Assembly (NCBI GenBank): GCA_945874585.1
Contig: CAMCHB010000001.1
Span: 1-34,270 of the forward strand
Origin: an uncultured Clostridium sp.
GTDB taxonomy: Bacteria; Bacillota; Clostridia; TANB77; CAG-508
DNA: 34,270 bases
Reading direction: 5' to 3'
Shown here: one piece after another, positions 1 to 7,947 of the stretch
How positions within the stretch are numbered: position 1 is the first letter of the stretch
Layout of the letters: the number at the start of each line of letters is the position of its first letter
The notes under the pieces: generated by a model
Database searches by the model: none
The model's input: only the letters and a program-made list of their open reading frames with translations
What the model was told of the DNA's origin: nothing
Position numbers and translations under genes: made by a program

Positions 1-1
1 A

Positions 2-421
2 TTAGATAATAACAAATATTCATATTGTTATGAAGAAGAGGATGAAGATGAAGAACAAGAAAGAAAATTATTTGGTAAAAATAAAAAAGTAGTCAATATG
101 CCACAAACACAACAAGTAAAAATGGTTGTGTTCCAAGTAACTTCATTTGATCAAGCTGAAACAATTTGTAATTTATTAAAAGAAAAACAATCTGTTATTG
201 TAAGCTTCGAATATGTCAACAAAGATGTAGCAAGAAGAGTTGTTGATTTTATCAGTGGAGCTGCACATGCACTAGATGGTCATATTCAAAAAGTTTCTAA
301 TGCAATCTTTATATTAGCACCATACAATTATGAAATTGCAAATGAACTTGCAAGAGAAGAAATTAAAAACAAATTATCTGTATCATGGTTAAAGAATAAT
401 GGTAATAATAATGGATTTTAA
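2..421 (+). CDS. sepF: Cell division protein SepF, 5'-truncated by window edge
   Basis: SepF is a membrane-associated FtsZ partner that bundles FtsZ filaments and supports septum assembly in Gram-positive bacteria. The reading frame is already open at base 2 and first shows a very acidic linker (about residues 11-20 of the visible part), then RKLFGKNKKVV, then the globular SepF domain with FDQAETICNLL, SVIVSFEYVNKDVARRVVDF and the conserved FISGAAHALDGHIQKV stretch. The ATG at 98 falls inside this continuous frame, so the real start and the N-terminal membrane-binding helix lie upstream of the window. The next gene is divIVA after about 20 bases; the ylmG/ylmH genes often found between them are absent. 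Identification is from family sequence pattern. Confidence 0.87.
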   Translation, partial: LDNNKYSYCYEEEDEDEEQERKLFGKNKKVVNMPQTQQVKMVVFQVTSFDQAETICNLLKEKQSVIVSFEYVNKDVARRVVDFISGAAHALDGHIQKVSNAIFILAPYNYEIANELAREEIKNKLSVSWLKNNGNNNGF

Positions 422-440
422 AATATAGGGGGTTCAAGAA

Positions 441-891
441 ATGCTTACACCACTAGACTTAGAAAACAAACGCTTTTCAAAGCAAATGATGAATGGTTAT
501 AGTTGCCGGTGAGGTGGATGATTTCCTAGATGAATTGACTTTGGATTACGAAAAATTATACAAAGAAAATGGAGAATTAAAAAATAAACTAGAAGATTCT
601 TTGACTAGTTTGGAAAAGTATAAATCAATAGAATCTACTTTACAAAGTACATTATTGATGGCACAATCTACAGCAGAAGACATTAAAAAAGTGGCTAGGC
701 AAGAAGCTGAGCAAATATTAAAAAATGCCAATGCAGAAGCAAAAGAATCATTGAACAATATTTCACAAGAGAAAGCATTAAAGGAAAAAGAAATCGATGA
801 TTTAAAGAAACAATTTGATGTTTACAAAGCAAAAATGGAATCACTTTTAATATCACAATTAGAATTATTGAAAGATTCAAAGGATGAATAA
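441..891 (+). CDS. divIVA: DivIVA-family polar/septal protein, needs a +1 frameshift at CGG 507-509
   Basis: DivIVA proteins bind curved membranes at septa and poles and recruit division or polarity partners. The ATG at 441 follows a strong AGGGGG site (427-432) and encodes the canonical start MLTPLDLENKRFSKQ and MMNGYSC. Frame 0 then reads CGG (507-509) and hits TGA at 510-512 after 23 codons. The family sequence (EVDDFLDELTLDYEKLY) resumes at 511 in the +1 frame and runs to the stop at 889-891. Skipping one base gives a 149-residue protein with the conserved GY-x3-EVDxFLD motif correctly spaced, followed by a long coiled coil typical of DivIVA. The internal ATG at 493 lacks the membrane-binding N-terminus and has no good ribosome site. 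The break could be a sequencing indel, a real mutation or recoding; the matching event in the DtxR-like gene favours recoding. Confidence 0.85.
507..510 (+). other. Putative +1 frameshift site CGG-T in divIVA
   Basis: The in-frame codon is CGG, followed by T and then GAG in the new frame; frame 0 continues into TGA. The context is TGC CGG TGA GGT. Decoding CGGT as arginine gives SCREVDD; slippage of the preceding TGC codon and skipping the C would instead give SCGEVDD. No Shine-Dalgarno-like stimulator such as that before the prfB frameshift is seen just upstream. Confidence 0.6.
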
Positions 892-896
892 AAAAG

Positions 897-935
897 GAGA
901 GCTAATGGAAAATAAAAACCATCAGCTCTTTTCGT
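897..935 (+). terminator. Rho-independent terminator after divIVA
   Basis: The arms 899-908 (GAGCTAATGG) and 919-928 (CCATCAGCTC) pair with one mismatch around an A-rich loop, extended by A898-T929, and are followed by TTTTCGTTT. It lies directly after the divIVA stop and ends the sepF-divIVA transcript. Confidence 0.7.
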
Positions 936-955
936 TTGTGGGATATATTACAGGC

Positions 956-984
956 TTGTTAAATGTGTGTTACAATTCTATGAT
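956..984 (+). promoter_or_regulatory. Possible upstream sigma-A promoter for rsmD
   Basis: TTGTTA (956-961), a 17-base spacer and TATGAT (979-984). It sits between the divIVA terminator and rsmD. Only the hexamer match and spacing support it. Confidence 0.4.
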
Positions 985-989
985 TACTA

Positions 990-1017
990 TTGACTTATCC
1001 TGTAAATCGAATAAAAT
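990..1017 (+). promoter_or_regulatory. Possible proximal sigma-A promoter for rsmD
   Basis: TTGACT (990-995), a 16-base spacer and TAAAAT (1012-1017). Transcription would start about 18 bases before the rsmD start codon. It overlaps nothing else and may act in tandem with the TTGTTA/TATGAT pair upstream. Confidence 0.45.
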
Positions 1018-1041
1018 AGATATGTATTTGGAGTATGAAAT

Positions 1042-1611
1042 ATGAGGATAATTAGCGGAAGTGCAAGAGGAACAAAATTATATACCCTAGAAGGCATGGC
1101 TACACGACCAACCTTAGATCGTGTAAAAGAGGCCCTTTTTAGCATTTTACAGAATCAGATGCGAGATGCGGATGTATTAGATTTATTTGCTGGAAGTGGT
1201 GCTTTGGGACTAGAAGCACTAAGCAGGGGAGCTAAGAAAGCATGGCTTTGTGACGCATCCGCTAAAGCAATTGCTATTATTGAAAAAAACAGTATAAAAA
1301 CACATGCAATGGATAGGGTTTGTATCGTGAAAAAAGATTTTCAAAAATGCTTAGAGCAATTTCACGATCAGAAATTACAATTTGACATAATCTTTTTAGA
1401 TCCACCTTATGATACAGACTATATTTATGAAGCTGTTAAACAGATTATGCAATATGGCCTTTTGAAGAAAAATGGCAGTATTATTGCAGAAACAGACCAA
1501 GAAGAACGTGTTTTACAACAATTACAATCCACTCATATTTTGATAAAAGATGTACGAAAATTTGGAAGAGTAAAGCTATTATTTTTAGAAATTGAGGATA
1601 GAGTTCCATAG
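1042..1611 (+). CDS. rsmD: 16S rRNA (guanine966-N2)-methyltransferase RsmD
   Basis: RsmD transfers a methyl group from S-adenosylmethionine to N2 of G966 of 16S rRNA in the assembling 30S subunit. The 189-residue length is typical. The sequence begins MRIISGSARG and has the substrate-loop signature TRPTLDRVKEALFSIL (21-36), the SAM-binding motif DLFAGSGALGLEALSRG (from residue 47) and the catalytic DPPY motif (120-123) characteristic of exocyclic-amine methyltransferases. A GGAG ribosome site (1030-1033) precedes the ATG by 8 bases. It is followed after 13 bases by a coiled-coil gene, an arrangement common in Clostridia where rsmD often leads a small operon with coaD; coaD is missing here. 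Confidence 0.95.
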   Translation: MRIISGSARGTKLYTLEGMATRPTLDRVKEALFSILQNQMRDADVLDLFAGSGALGLEALSRGAKKAWLCDASAKAIAIIEKNSIKTHAMDRVCIVKKDFQKCLEQFHDQKLQFDIIFLDPPYDTDYIYEAVKQIMQYGLLKKNGSIIAETDQEERVLQQLQSTHILIKDVRKFGRVKLLFLEIEDRVP

Positions 1612-1624
1612 AAAGGGGCAAAAA

Positions 1625-2173
1625 ATGGAAATTTTTACATTGCTTGAAACTTTAGAAGATATAGTAGAACGAAGTAAAAGCATCCCATTTACCAATAAGG
1701 GAATTGTTGAAAAAGATGAATTATTAGATATTATAAAGGAAATTCGATTGAAATTACCAGATGATTTGAAACAGGCAAAATGGGTAAGAGAAGAACGCGA
1801 AAGAATATTACAAGAAGCCCACAAAGAAGCTGATGATATTGTAAAAGAAGCAGAAAATCGAATAATAGCCATGATTGATGAACATGAAATTACGAAAAAA
1901 GCGTACGAACAAAAGGCTCAAATTATAGAAACAGCAAATGAAATGTCAAGAGAAATTACCAAAGGAACAAAAATGTATGCTGATAAAATATTAGAAAATG
2001 TAGAAAGTGTTTTACAAAATTCTTTAACAACTATGAAAGATACTATAGATCAAAACATGAAAAATATGCAAGAAAGCATTGGTGGAACATTGGGAGAAGT
2101 ACAAAATAATTTTGAAAAAACAGTAGAAAATGTTGTGAAAACAGTACAAGAAAACAGAAAAGAATTAAAATAA
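1625..2173 (+). CDS. Coiled-coil protein, ATP synthase subunit B/H-like
   Basis: This 182-residue soluble protein has an N-terminal segment (about 1-55) with FTLLETLEDIVERSKSIPF and DELLDIIKEIRLKLPDDL, followed by a long charged coiled coil (about 60-182) with the KEADDIVKEAENR pattern that generic searches label ATP synthase subunit B/H-like or DivIVA-like. No catalytic motif or membrane segment is seen. The ATG at 1625 follows AAAGGGGC with good spacing and was chosen over an upstream ATG at 1592 inside rsmD that has no ribosome site. Related proteins sit beside rsmD in many Clostridia, but their function is not known. A structural or septum/ribosome-linked role would be speculation. Confidence 0.72.
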   Translation: MEIFTLLETLEDIVERSKSIPFTNKGIVEKDELLDIIKEIRLKLPDDLKQAKWVREERERILQEAHKEADDIVKEAENRIIAMIDEHEITKKAYEQKAQIIETANEMSREITKGTKMYADKILENVESVLQNSLTTMKDTIDQNMKNMQESIGGTLGEVQNNFEKTVENVVKTVQENRKELK

Positions 2174-2178
2174 AAGAA

Positions 2179-2229
2179 GACCAAAACTGGAAGTCAAGAT
2201 ATGTTTTGATACTATTTCCTGTTTTGGTC
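2179..2229 (+). terminator. Long stem-loop before ftsK, terminator or attenuator
   Basis: The arms 2179-2192 (GACCAAAACTGGAA) and 2216-2229 (TTCCTGTTTTGGTC) form a 14-base-pair stem with one mismatch. The inner loop can pair further (AGTCAA with TTGATA). The 3' side is followed by ATTTTGTTG, a weak T-tract. It begins 5 bases after the preceding stop codon and lies 61 bases before ftsK, so it could terminate or attenuate read-through into ftsK. Confidence 0.5.
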
Positions 2230-2290
2230 ATTTTGTTGTATCTCAAACAGAAGATAATAGAACAAGGAATGAGTAAGGAGAAGAACAAAA

Positions 2291-4648
2291 ATGGCAAAAA
2301 GAAAAAAGAAAAAGAAGGGTGTAAGTGCCGAAGTAGTGGTTGCAGTATTGATTATTATTAGCTTACTATTAGGCGTTTTAATATTTTTAAAATCTGGTTA
2401 CATTGGTGAGCATTTAAGTCCAATGCTTGGCGGACTGATTGGCTTTATGAAATACATTATTCCATTTGCAACACTTGCTATGGCAATTGCAATTGCTTAT
2501 GAAAATGGAAAATATATGAGTAAGAAATTAACACAGTATGCAGGTTTTATCTTGTGTATTTGCGTGATTTTATGCATGATACAAATCTTTGCCGATCGTT
2601 TAGACGAAAACAGTGACTGGCAGACATTTGTCGAAAATGCCTATACACTGGGTACGACCAATCAAGGTGGTGGAGCAATCGGGGCTATGGTAGCATGGCC
2701 ATTGATACAACTGCTAGGTGAGATTGGAACCATCATATTGAATGCAGCTGTGGCTGTTGTCCTTTTAGCTTTTATGATGGGAATCAAACCAACCGAAATT
2801 GTGGTCAATATGAGCGAATCTTTTAAAGATCATGTACAGGCAAGAAGAGAAGACGATGAAGATGAGGAAGAAGAAATAGAAGAAGATACCAAGAAAAAGG
2901 AGACAACATCGAAAAAGAAGGGAAAACACAAAAAAGTACCAGAGAATTCCGAGGAAAATTTGGAAAATCAAATTACCATTCAAATGCCGGAATATGCAGA
3001 TGAAAAAACGACAAAAGGAAAATCTGCTAAAGCAAAAAAATTACAAAAAGAATCTCCGGAAGTAGCTGACAGCGGAGATGGACACTTATTCAAACAAGAA
3101 GTGGAACAAAAAGAAGAAAAAACCAAACAGGTCTTAACATTGGAACATGGTAAGACAACCGAAGACGAACATTATGAGTTTCCACCACTTGATTTATTGG
3201 AAAAAGGAAAAAGAACATCTTCTCAAAGAGATGATAAAAGATCTGTGGCAGAGACAGCCAACCGTTTGCAAAAAACATTGTATAGTTTTGGGGTTTCTGC
3301 AAAGGTAGAGAAAGTAAGTGTGGGACCAGCTATTACACGTTATGAATTGCGACCATCTGAAGGGGTTCGTGTTAGTAAAATTGCAAAACTAGCCGATGAT
3401 ATTGCTCTTAATTTAGCAGCCGAATCCATTCGTATTGAAGCACCTATTCCAGGTAAGCAAGCAGTTGGAATTGAGGTTCCGAATCGTGAAAATGAAATGG
3501 TACATTTACGAGATATTATCGATTCAAACGAATTCCGTGAAAGCAAATCTAAATTAACGATGGCATTGGGAAAAAATGTAGCAGGTGATATTGTGATCAC
3601 AGATATTGCTAAAATGCCACACGTTTTGATTGCAGGATCAACTGGTTCTGGAAAAAGTGTATGTATCAACACATTGATTACCAGTATTTTGTATAAAGCA
3701 AAACCAAGTGAAGTGAAATTGGTCATGATTGATCCAAAAGTAGTAGAGCTTTCTGTATACAACGGAATTCCTCATTTATTGATTCCGGTTGTAACCGATC
3801 CGAAAAAGGCGGCAGGTGCTTTGGCATGGGCGGTACAGGAAATGGTAAAACGTTATAGTTTATTTGCTCAAAAGGGTGTGCGTGATATCAAAGGTTATAA
3901 TGCAGAACTTGAAAAAGAAGAAGAAAGCGAGAAATTACCGCAAATTGTAATTATTATTGATGAGTTAGCCGATCTAATGATGGTGGCACCAAATGAAGTG
4001 GAAGATGCTATTTGCCGTTTGGCTCAGATGGCAAGAGCAGCAGGCATGCATTTGGTTATTGCAACCCAAAGACCATCTGTGGATGTTATCACAGGTATTA
4101 TCAAAGCCAATATACCTTCTCGTATTGCATTTGCTGTATCATCTGGTGTTGACTCACGAACGATTATTGATATGACAGGTGCTGAAAAATTATTGGGGAA
4201 AGGAGATATGCTATTTGCCCCAATTGGTATTGCAAAACCAGTTCGTGTGCAAGGTGCCTTTGTTTCTGATAAAGAGGTGGAAAGCATTGTACAATGCATT
4301 AAAAACCAAGACAATCAACCAGATTATCGAGAAGATATTATCCAAGAAATTGAAAACAATACGAAAAATGAAAAAGAGATCGAAGCCGATCCAGATGATG
4401 AAACCGATCCTCTTTTGATGGATGTTATTGAAACTGTTATGGGATTAGGACAGGCTTCTACTTCCTTTATTCAAAGAAGATTTAAAGTAGGTTATGCAAG
4501 AGCAGGAAGAATCATCGACCAGATGGAAAAAATGGGCATTATTTCCGGTTATGAAGGTAGCAAGCCAAGACAGGTTATTATGCCAAAGGAGAGATGGGAA
4601 GAGCTTAAAATGGCAAAAACACCAGCTCATACAGAAGAAAATTCATAA
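2291..4648 (+). CDS. ftsK: DNA translocase FtsK/SpoIIIE
   Basis: This is a membrane-anchored hexameric ATPase that pumps chromosomal DNA through the closing septum. The 785-residue protein has a very basic N-terminus (MAKRKKKKKG), four or five hydrophobic helices within residues 14-165, and a charged linker (about 180-320) full of Lys/Glu. The alpha/beta motor starts near 320 with TLYSFGVSAKVEKVSVGPAI, has Walker A GSTGSGKSV (K455), Walker B IIIIDELADLM (D557/E558) and RMAFAV-like RIAFAVSSGVDSRTI. The C-terminal winged-helix gamma domain (about 700-765, with SFIQRRFKVGYARAGRIIDQME) recognises polar SRS/KOPS-type sequences. An AAGGAG site precedes the ATG. A 523-residue unknown gene follows after 17 bases. 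The organism has lost nothing recognisable from the motor. Confidence 0.95.
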   Translation: MAKRKKKKKGVSAEVVVAVLIIISLLLGVLIFLKSGYIGEHLSPMLGGLIGFMKYIIPFATLAMAIAIAYENGKYMSKKLTQYAGFILCICVILCMIQIFADRLDENSDWQTFVENAYTLGTTNQGGGAIGAMVAWPLIQLLGEIGTIILNAAVAVVLLAFMMGIKPTEIVVNMSESFKDHVQARREDDEDEEEEIEEDTKKKETTSKKKGKHKKVPENSEENLENQITIQMPEYADEKTTKGKSAKAKKLQKESPEVADSGDGHLFKQEVEQKEEKTKQVLTLEHGKTTEDEHYEFPPLDLLEKGKRTSSQRDDKRSVAETANRLQKTLYSFGVSAKVEKVSVGPAITRYELRPSEGVRVSKIAKLADDIALNLAAESIRIEAPIPGKQAVGIEVPNRENEMVHLRDIIDSNEFRESKSKLTMALGKNVAGDIVITDIAKMPHVLIAGSTGSGKSVCINTLITSILYKAKPSEVKLVMIDPKVVELSVYNGIPHLLIPVVTDPKKAAGALAWAVQEMVKRYSLFAQKGVRDIKGYNAELEKEEESEKLPQIVIIIDELADLMMVAPNEVEDAICRLAQMARAAGMHLVIATQRPSVDVITGIIKANIPSRIAFAVSSGVDSRTIIDMTGAEKLLGKGDMLFAPIGIAKPVRVQGAFVSDKEVESIVQCIKNQDNQPDYREDIIQEIENNTKNEKEIEADPDDETDPLLMDVIETVMGLGQASTSFIQRRFKVGYARAGRIIDQMEKMGIISGYEGSKPRQVIMPKERWEELKMAKTPAHTEENS

Positions 4649-4665
4649 AGAAAGAAGGTGATGAC

Positions 4666-6237
4666 TTGAAACCGAAATTCTTTTCCAAAATGAATGCCAA
4701 AGATTACAATAATCAATTGGAAATGATTATTCAAGAAAAGAAAATATCGACAACAGGAAAGAACCTTTTATTGAGTATGTTATATAAAATTGAAGCAAAT
4801 TATTCAGATTATGCCGTGGTCAAACAAAATCATGTGACAAGAGATGAATGCTTACAAGAAATTTTAAAAATTATCCAGGAAAAATGCAATAAACTTTTGC
4901 TGGTAGAACCAAAATCGAAAAAAGGGATGGTTTTGGCCAAGTACAAAGTAAATTCAGTCGTTAATTCTGTCAAAGAAGAAATTATATCGTATCCAACAGA
5001 AAAAGCTATTTTGTATGCCTTATACGATTTAGCAGGTGAAAATTATTTCATTTCGGATACCTATTATTGGTACAAAACAGCTTTTCAAAAAATGTTACGC
5101 GTAGGTGGAGCAATTCAAGCAAAAGAAATTTTAAGAGATTTTAATGGCTGGTCATGGGATATTGATACACGCGATATTGAACATTATGCCTATAATTTGC
5201 TTTATCAAAATATACGCATTTTAGTGGGAGAACGTTTCTTTTATCAGTGGCGCAATGACCAACAACCGGTAACGGATTATATGGAACTCTTGAAAAAACT
5301 GCTACAAGAGAATATGGGCGAAAAATATGGGGTGGCATTTTATCATCAAATGCTAAAACTATGTTTATGGATTTATTTACTGGAAAATCCGGATGCCCGA
5401 AAAAAAATACCGGAAGAACGTGCCAAATTACAAGAAAAACAAGTTCTCATGGGACAAAAAACAAGATTTTTGGATCAAGTTACTGCCCAAAAATTAAAAT
5501 TTAATCGTGATATTGAAAAACTAGATAAATTACTACATGATTCAGAAAAAATGCAAAAACTACTGGAAAGTAAAAATGCCAAAAGAAAAAATCCAATTAC
5601 CATGAAAGAGTTACGCCTACAGATGAAGAAAAAGCGTCAAGATTTGTTAAAGGCATTGGAAGAATATACAGATTGGATGAATCCACAAAAATTTGAGGAC
5701 AATCGTCGCAATGTAGGAAAGCAATTGACAATTCTGAAGTCTATTCGTGAAGATACCATTCAAAAACAAGAAGTGGAAGAGCAACTTCTAGCACTTCAAA
5801 AGGAATTTTTAAATGGTTTCAAAATAAAAATTCAGAATGCAAAAGAAAAAGAAGAAATACTTGATTTGATGTATCAGATGCGATATTATAAAACCATTCC
5901 TTGGAATGCTAAAACCAAGATGGAACAACACAATGAATTGAGTCAAAAAATAGCAGAAGTAGAAGATTCATTATTGGTTAAAGCTTGCAATTTGAGGTAT
6001 TTGCGTATTCTTTCACGCAATGGTAATTACAATCTAGAGATGCTAAAAAGCATTCTAAGCAGTAAAGTAATTCAATTGGAAAATTTAGAAATTGAATTGA
6101 AAAAAGGCGATTATGCTATTCAAATAGAAATTTACGATGATAAAAATTTGGAAAACAATCTTGAGATTCAAACCAGCATCCCAGCTGATCGCATTGATAT
6201 GAAAGTGAATCGAAAAATGAAAGTATTTTTATTTTAA
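4666..6237 (+). CDS. Unrecognised 523-residue coiled-coil protein
   Basis: I do not recognise this family. Translation most likely starts at TTG 4666, preceded by AAGAAGGTGATGAC; the nearby ATG at 4661 stops at once. The N-terminal third (1-240) is helical, rich in Tyr/Trp and Leu, with stretches such as AILYALYDLAGENYF, YYWYKTAFQKML and FNGWSWDIDTRDIEHYAYN. Residues about 245-420 are highly charged and predicted coiled coil (repeated EKxxKLL patterns). The C-terminal 60 residues look like beta strands (YAIQIEIYDDKNLENN). There is no signal peptide, membrane helix, metal motif or P-loop. It sits between ftsK and a beta-CASP RNase, 17 bases after ftsK, which suggests co-expression but does not give a function. 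Codon use matches its neighbours. Confidence 0.85.
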   Translation: MKPKFFSKMNAKDYNNQLEMIIQEKKISTTGKNLLLSMLYKIEANYSDYAVVKQNHVTRDECLQEILKIIQEKCNKLLLVEPKSKKGMVLAKYKVNSVVNSVKEEIISYPTEKAILYALYDLAGENYFISDTYYWYKTAFQKMLRVGGAIQAKEILRDFNGWSWDIDTRDIEHYAYNLLYQNIRILVGERFFYQWRNDQQPVTDYMELLKKLLQENMGEKYGVAFYHQMLKLCLWIYLLENPDARKKIPEERAKLQEKQVLMGQKTRFLDQVTAQKLKFNRDIEKLDKLLHDSEKMQKLLESKNAKRKNPITMKELRLQMKKKRQDLLKALEEYTDWMNPQKFEDNRRNVGKQLTILKSIREDTIQKQEVEEQLLALQKEFLNGFKIKIQNAKEKEEILDLMYQMRYYKTIPWNAKTKMEQHNELSQKIAEVEDSLLVKACNLRYLRILSRNGNYNLEMLKSILSSKVIQLENLEIELKKGDYAIQIEIYDDKNLENNLEIQTSIPADRIDMKVNRKMKVFLF

Positions 6238-6282
6238 AAACAAAAATTAAAAGATAGAGCCATCGGCTCGAATGGAGGTTAT

Positions 6283-7935
6283 ATGAAAATAACGTTTTTG
6301 GGGGCAACCAAAGAGGTAACAGGTTCTAATTTCTTAGTCGAAGGTGCCGGAAAAAAATTTTTAGTGGATTGTGGTATGTTTCAAGGAAGCATACAAGAAG
6401 AAATGGAAAATGAAGAAGATTTTTTGTATGATGTGCATGATATAGATTTTGTCTTAGTGACACATGCTCATATTGATCATACCGGTCGTATTCCAAAATT
6501 ATATAAATGTGGTTATCGCAATCCTGTAATTGCGACAAAAGCTACCTGTGATTTGTGTACGATTATGTTACCAGATAGTGGACATATTCAAGAAACTGAA
6601 ATTGAGTGGAAAAACAGACGTCGTATTCGTGAAGGAAAAGATCCTTTACCACCTCTTTATACAGCTCAAGAGGCAACCGATTGCTTGGAATTGTTTAAGC
6701 CAGTTTATTACGATCAAATTGTTGATTTAGCGGATAATATCCAAGCACGTTTTAACGATGCTGGTCACATGCTAGGTTCTAGTATGATCGAAATCTGGAT
6801 TACCGAAGATGGAGAAACCAAAAAGTTGGTATTTTCCGGTGATATAGGAAACAATGATATGCCACTTTTGGCTGCGCCTACGATGATTGAAAGTGCGGAT
6901 TATCTAATTATGGAATCTACCTATGGAAATCGTTTGCATATGCGAAATTGTGATAAGGCACAAACCTTGCTAAAGGTTGTGTCAGAAACATTGGATCATG
7001 GTGGCAAAGTGATTGTACCTTCTTTTGCCGTTGGTAGAACACAGGAAATTCTTTACGAAATAAACCGTATGAAAGATCAATATGGCGAAAATGAAGAATT
7101 TCGTAAGCATTACAAAACCTTGATGGATGCAAAAGTGTTTGTGGATAGTCCACTGGCTATTTCGGCAACTGAAATCTTCAAAAAGAATATGGATTTATTT
7201 GATGAATCGGTACAAGAAGAAATCAAAAAAGGAGATAATCCATTTGACTTTCCAGATTTGAATTTTACAAAAACAGCAGAAGAATCTATGGCCTTAAATG
7301 GGTACGATGAGCCTTGTATTATTTTATCAGCAAGTGGTATGTGTGAAGTAGGTCGTATCAAACATCATTTGAAACATAATTTATGGGATCCAAAAAATAC
7401 CATCCTTTTTGTTGGTTATCAAGCACAAGGAACGTTAGGAAGAAGCATTGTAGATGGAGCCAAAAAGGTTAAAATTTTTGGCGAAGAAATTGCAGTTAAT
7501 GCACGTGTGGAATACATTGAAGGATTTTCAGGACATGCAGATCAAGAATGGTTATTGAATTTTATATATTCTTTTATCAATAAGCCAAAACATATTTTCT
7601 TGGTGCATGGTGAAAAAGAAAGTCAAATTGTATTAAAACAAAAATTGCTAGAAACAACACAAATCCCAGTTACAATACCAGATTTTGGAGATTGCTATGA
7701 ATTGAATGATCAATTAGAATTGGTAGCGCAAAAAGAAGTACCAGACAAATACAAATATCTACGTCTATCTATCATTGGTAGAATTGAAACCTTAAAAGAA
7801 GAATTGGACGACATGGAATCTATCGTAAAAGATACGATGCTAACAGAAGATGCCAGTGATGAGGATCTAGTCAAATTAAATGAAAAAGTAAAAGACTTAG
7901 AAAAAAAGATTGTTGATATCATTGATGAAAAATAA
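6283..7935 (+). CDS. Metallo-beta-lactamase / beta-CASP RNase-like protein
   Basis: The beta-CASP branch of metallo-beta-lactamases comprises Zn-dependent nucleases acting mainly on RNA. Seen here: motif 1 region LVDCGMFQG; motif 2 HAHIDH (61-66) with the Zn ligands; motif 3 DAGHMLGSSMIEI; motif 4 FSGDIG; the beta-CASP signatures IMESTYGNRLH, VIVPSFAVGRTQEIL, VDSPLAISATEIF, ILSASGMCEVGRIKHHL; and the final Zn ligands EGFSGHADQEWL and VHGEKES. A charged coiled-coil tail occupies about 490-550. The architecture resembles bacterial relatives of CPSF-73 rather than RNase J, because the RNase J C-terminal domain is absent. A GGAGG ribosome site lies just before the ATG. The GH15 gene follows after 12 bases. 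Confidence 0.93.
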   Translation: MKITFLGATKEVTGSNFLVEGAGKKFLVDCGMFQGSIQEEMENEEDFLYDVHDIDFVLVTHAHIDHTGRIPKLYKCGYRNPVIATKATCDLCTIMLPDSGHIQETEIEWKNRRRIREGKDPLPPLYTAQEATDCLELFKPVYYDQIVDLADNIQARFNDAGHMLGSSMIEIWITEDGETKKLVFSGDIGNNDMPLLAAPTMIESADYLIMESTYGNRLHMRNCDKAQTLLKVVSETLDHGGKVIVPSFAVGRTQEILYEINRMKDQYGENEEFRKHYKTLMDAKVFVDSPLAISATEIFKKNMDLFDESVQEEIKKGDNPFDFPDLNFTKTAEESMALNGYDEPCIILSASGMCEVGRIKHHLKHNLWDPKNTILFVGYQAQGTLGRSIVDGAKKVKIFGEEIAVNARVEYIEGFSGHADQEWLLNFIYSFINKPKHIFLVHGEKESQIVLKQKLLETTQIPVTIPDFGDCYELNDQLELVAQKEVPDKYKYLRLSIIGRIETLKEELDDMESIVKDTMLTEDASDEDLVKLNEKVKDLEKKIVDIIDEK

Positions 7936-7947
7936 AGGAGAATACAA

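Noticed and set aside
493..891. Independent gene starting at ATG 493
   Set aside because: It lacks a ribosome site and the membrane-binding N-terminus, which is encoded just upstream in the other frame from ATG 441 with a strong site; the two parts form one divIVA.
2164..2345. Open frame with a hydrophobic stretch (YVLILFPVLVILLYLK) before and overlapping ftsK
   Set aside because: It has no proper start codon or ribosome site and runs through the inverted repeat at 2179-2229, whose T-rich arm explains the hydrophobicity.
6257..6269. GAGCC-ATC-GGCTC hairpin before the beta-CASP gene as a terminator
   Set aside because: Only five base pairs and no T-run; it may only structure the leader before the GGAGG site.
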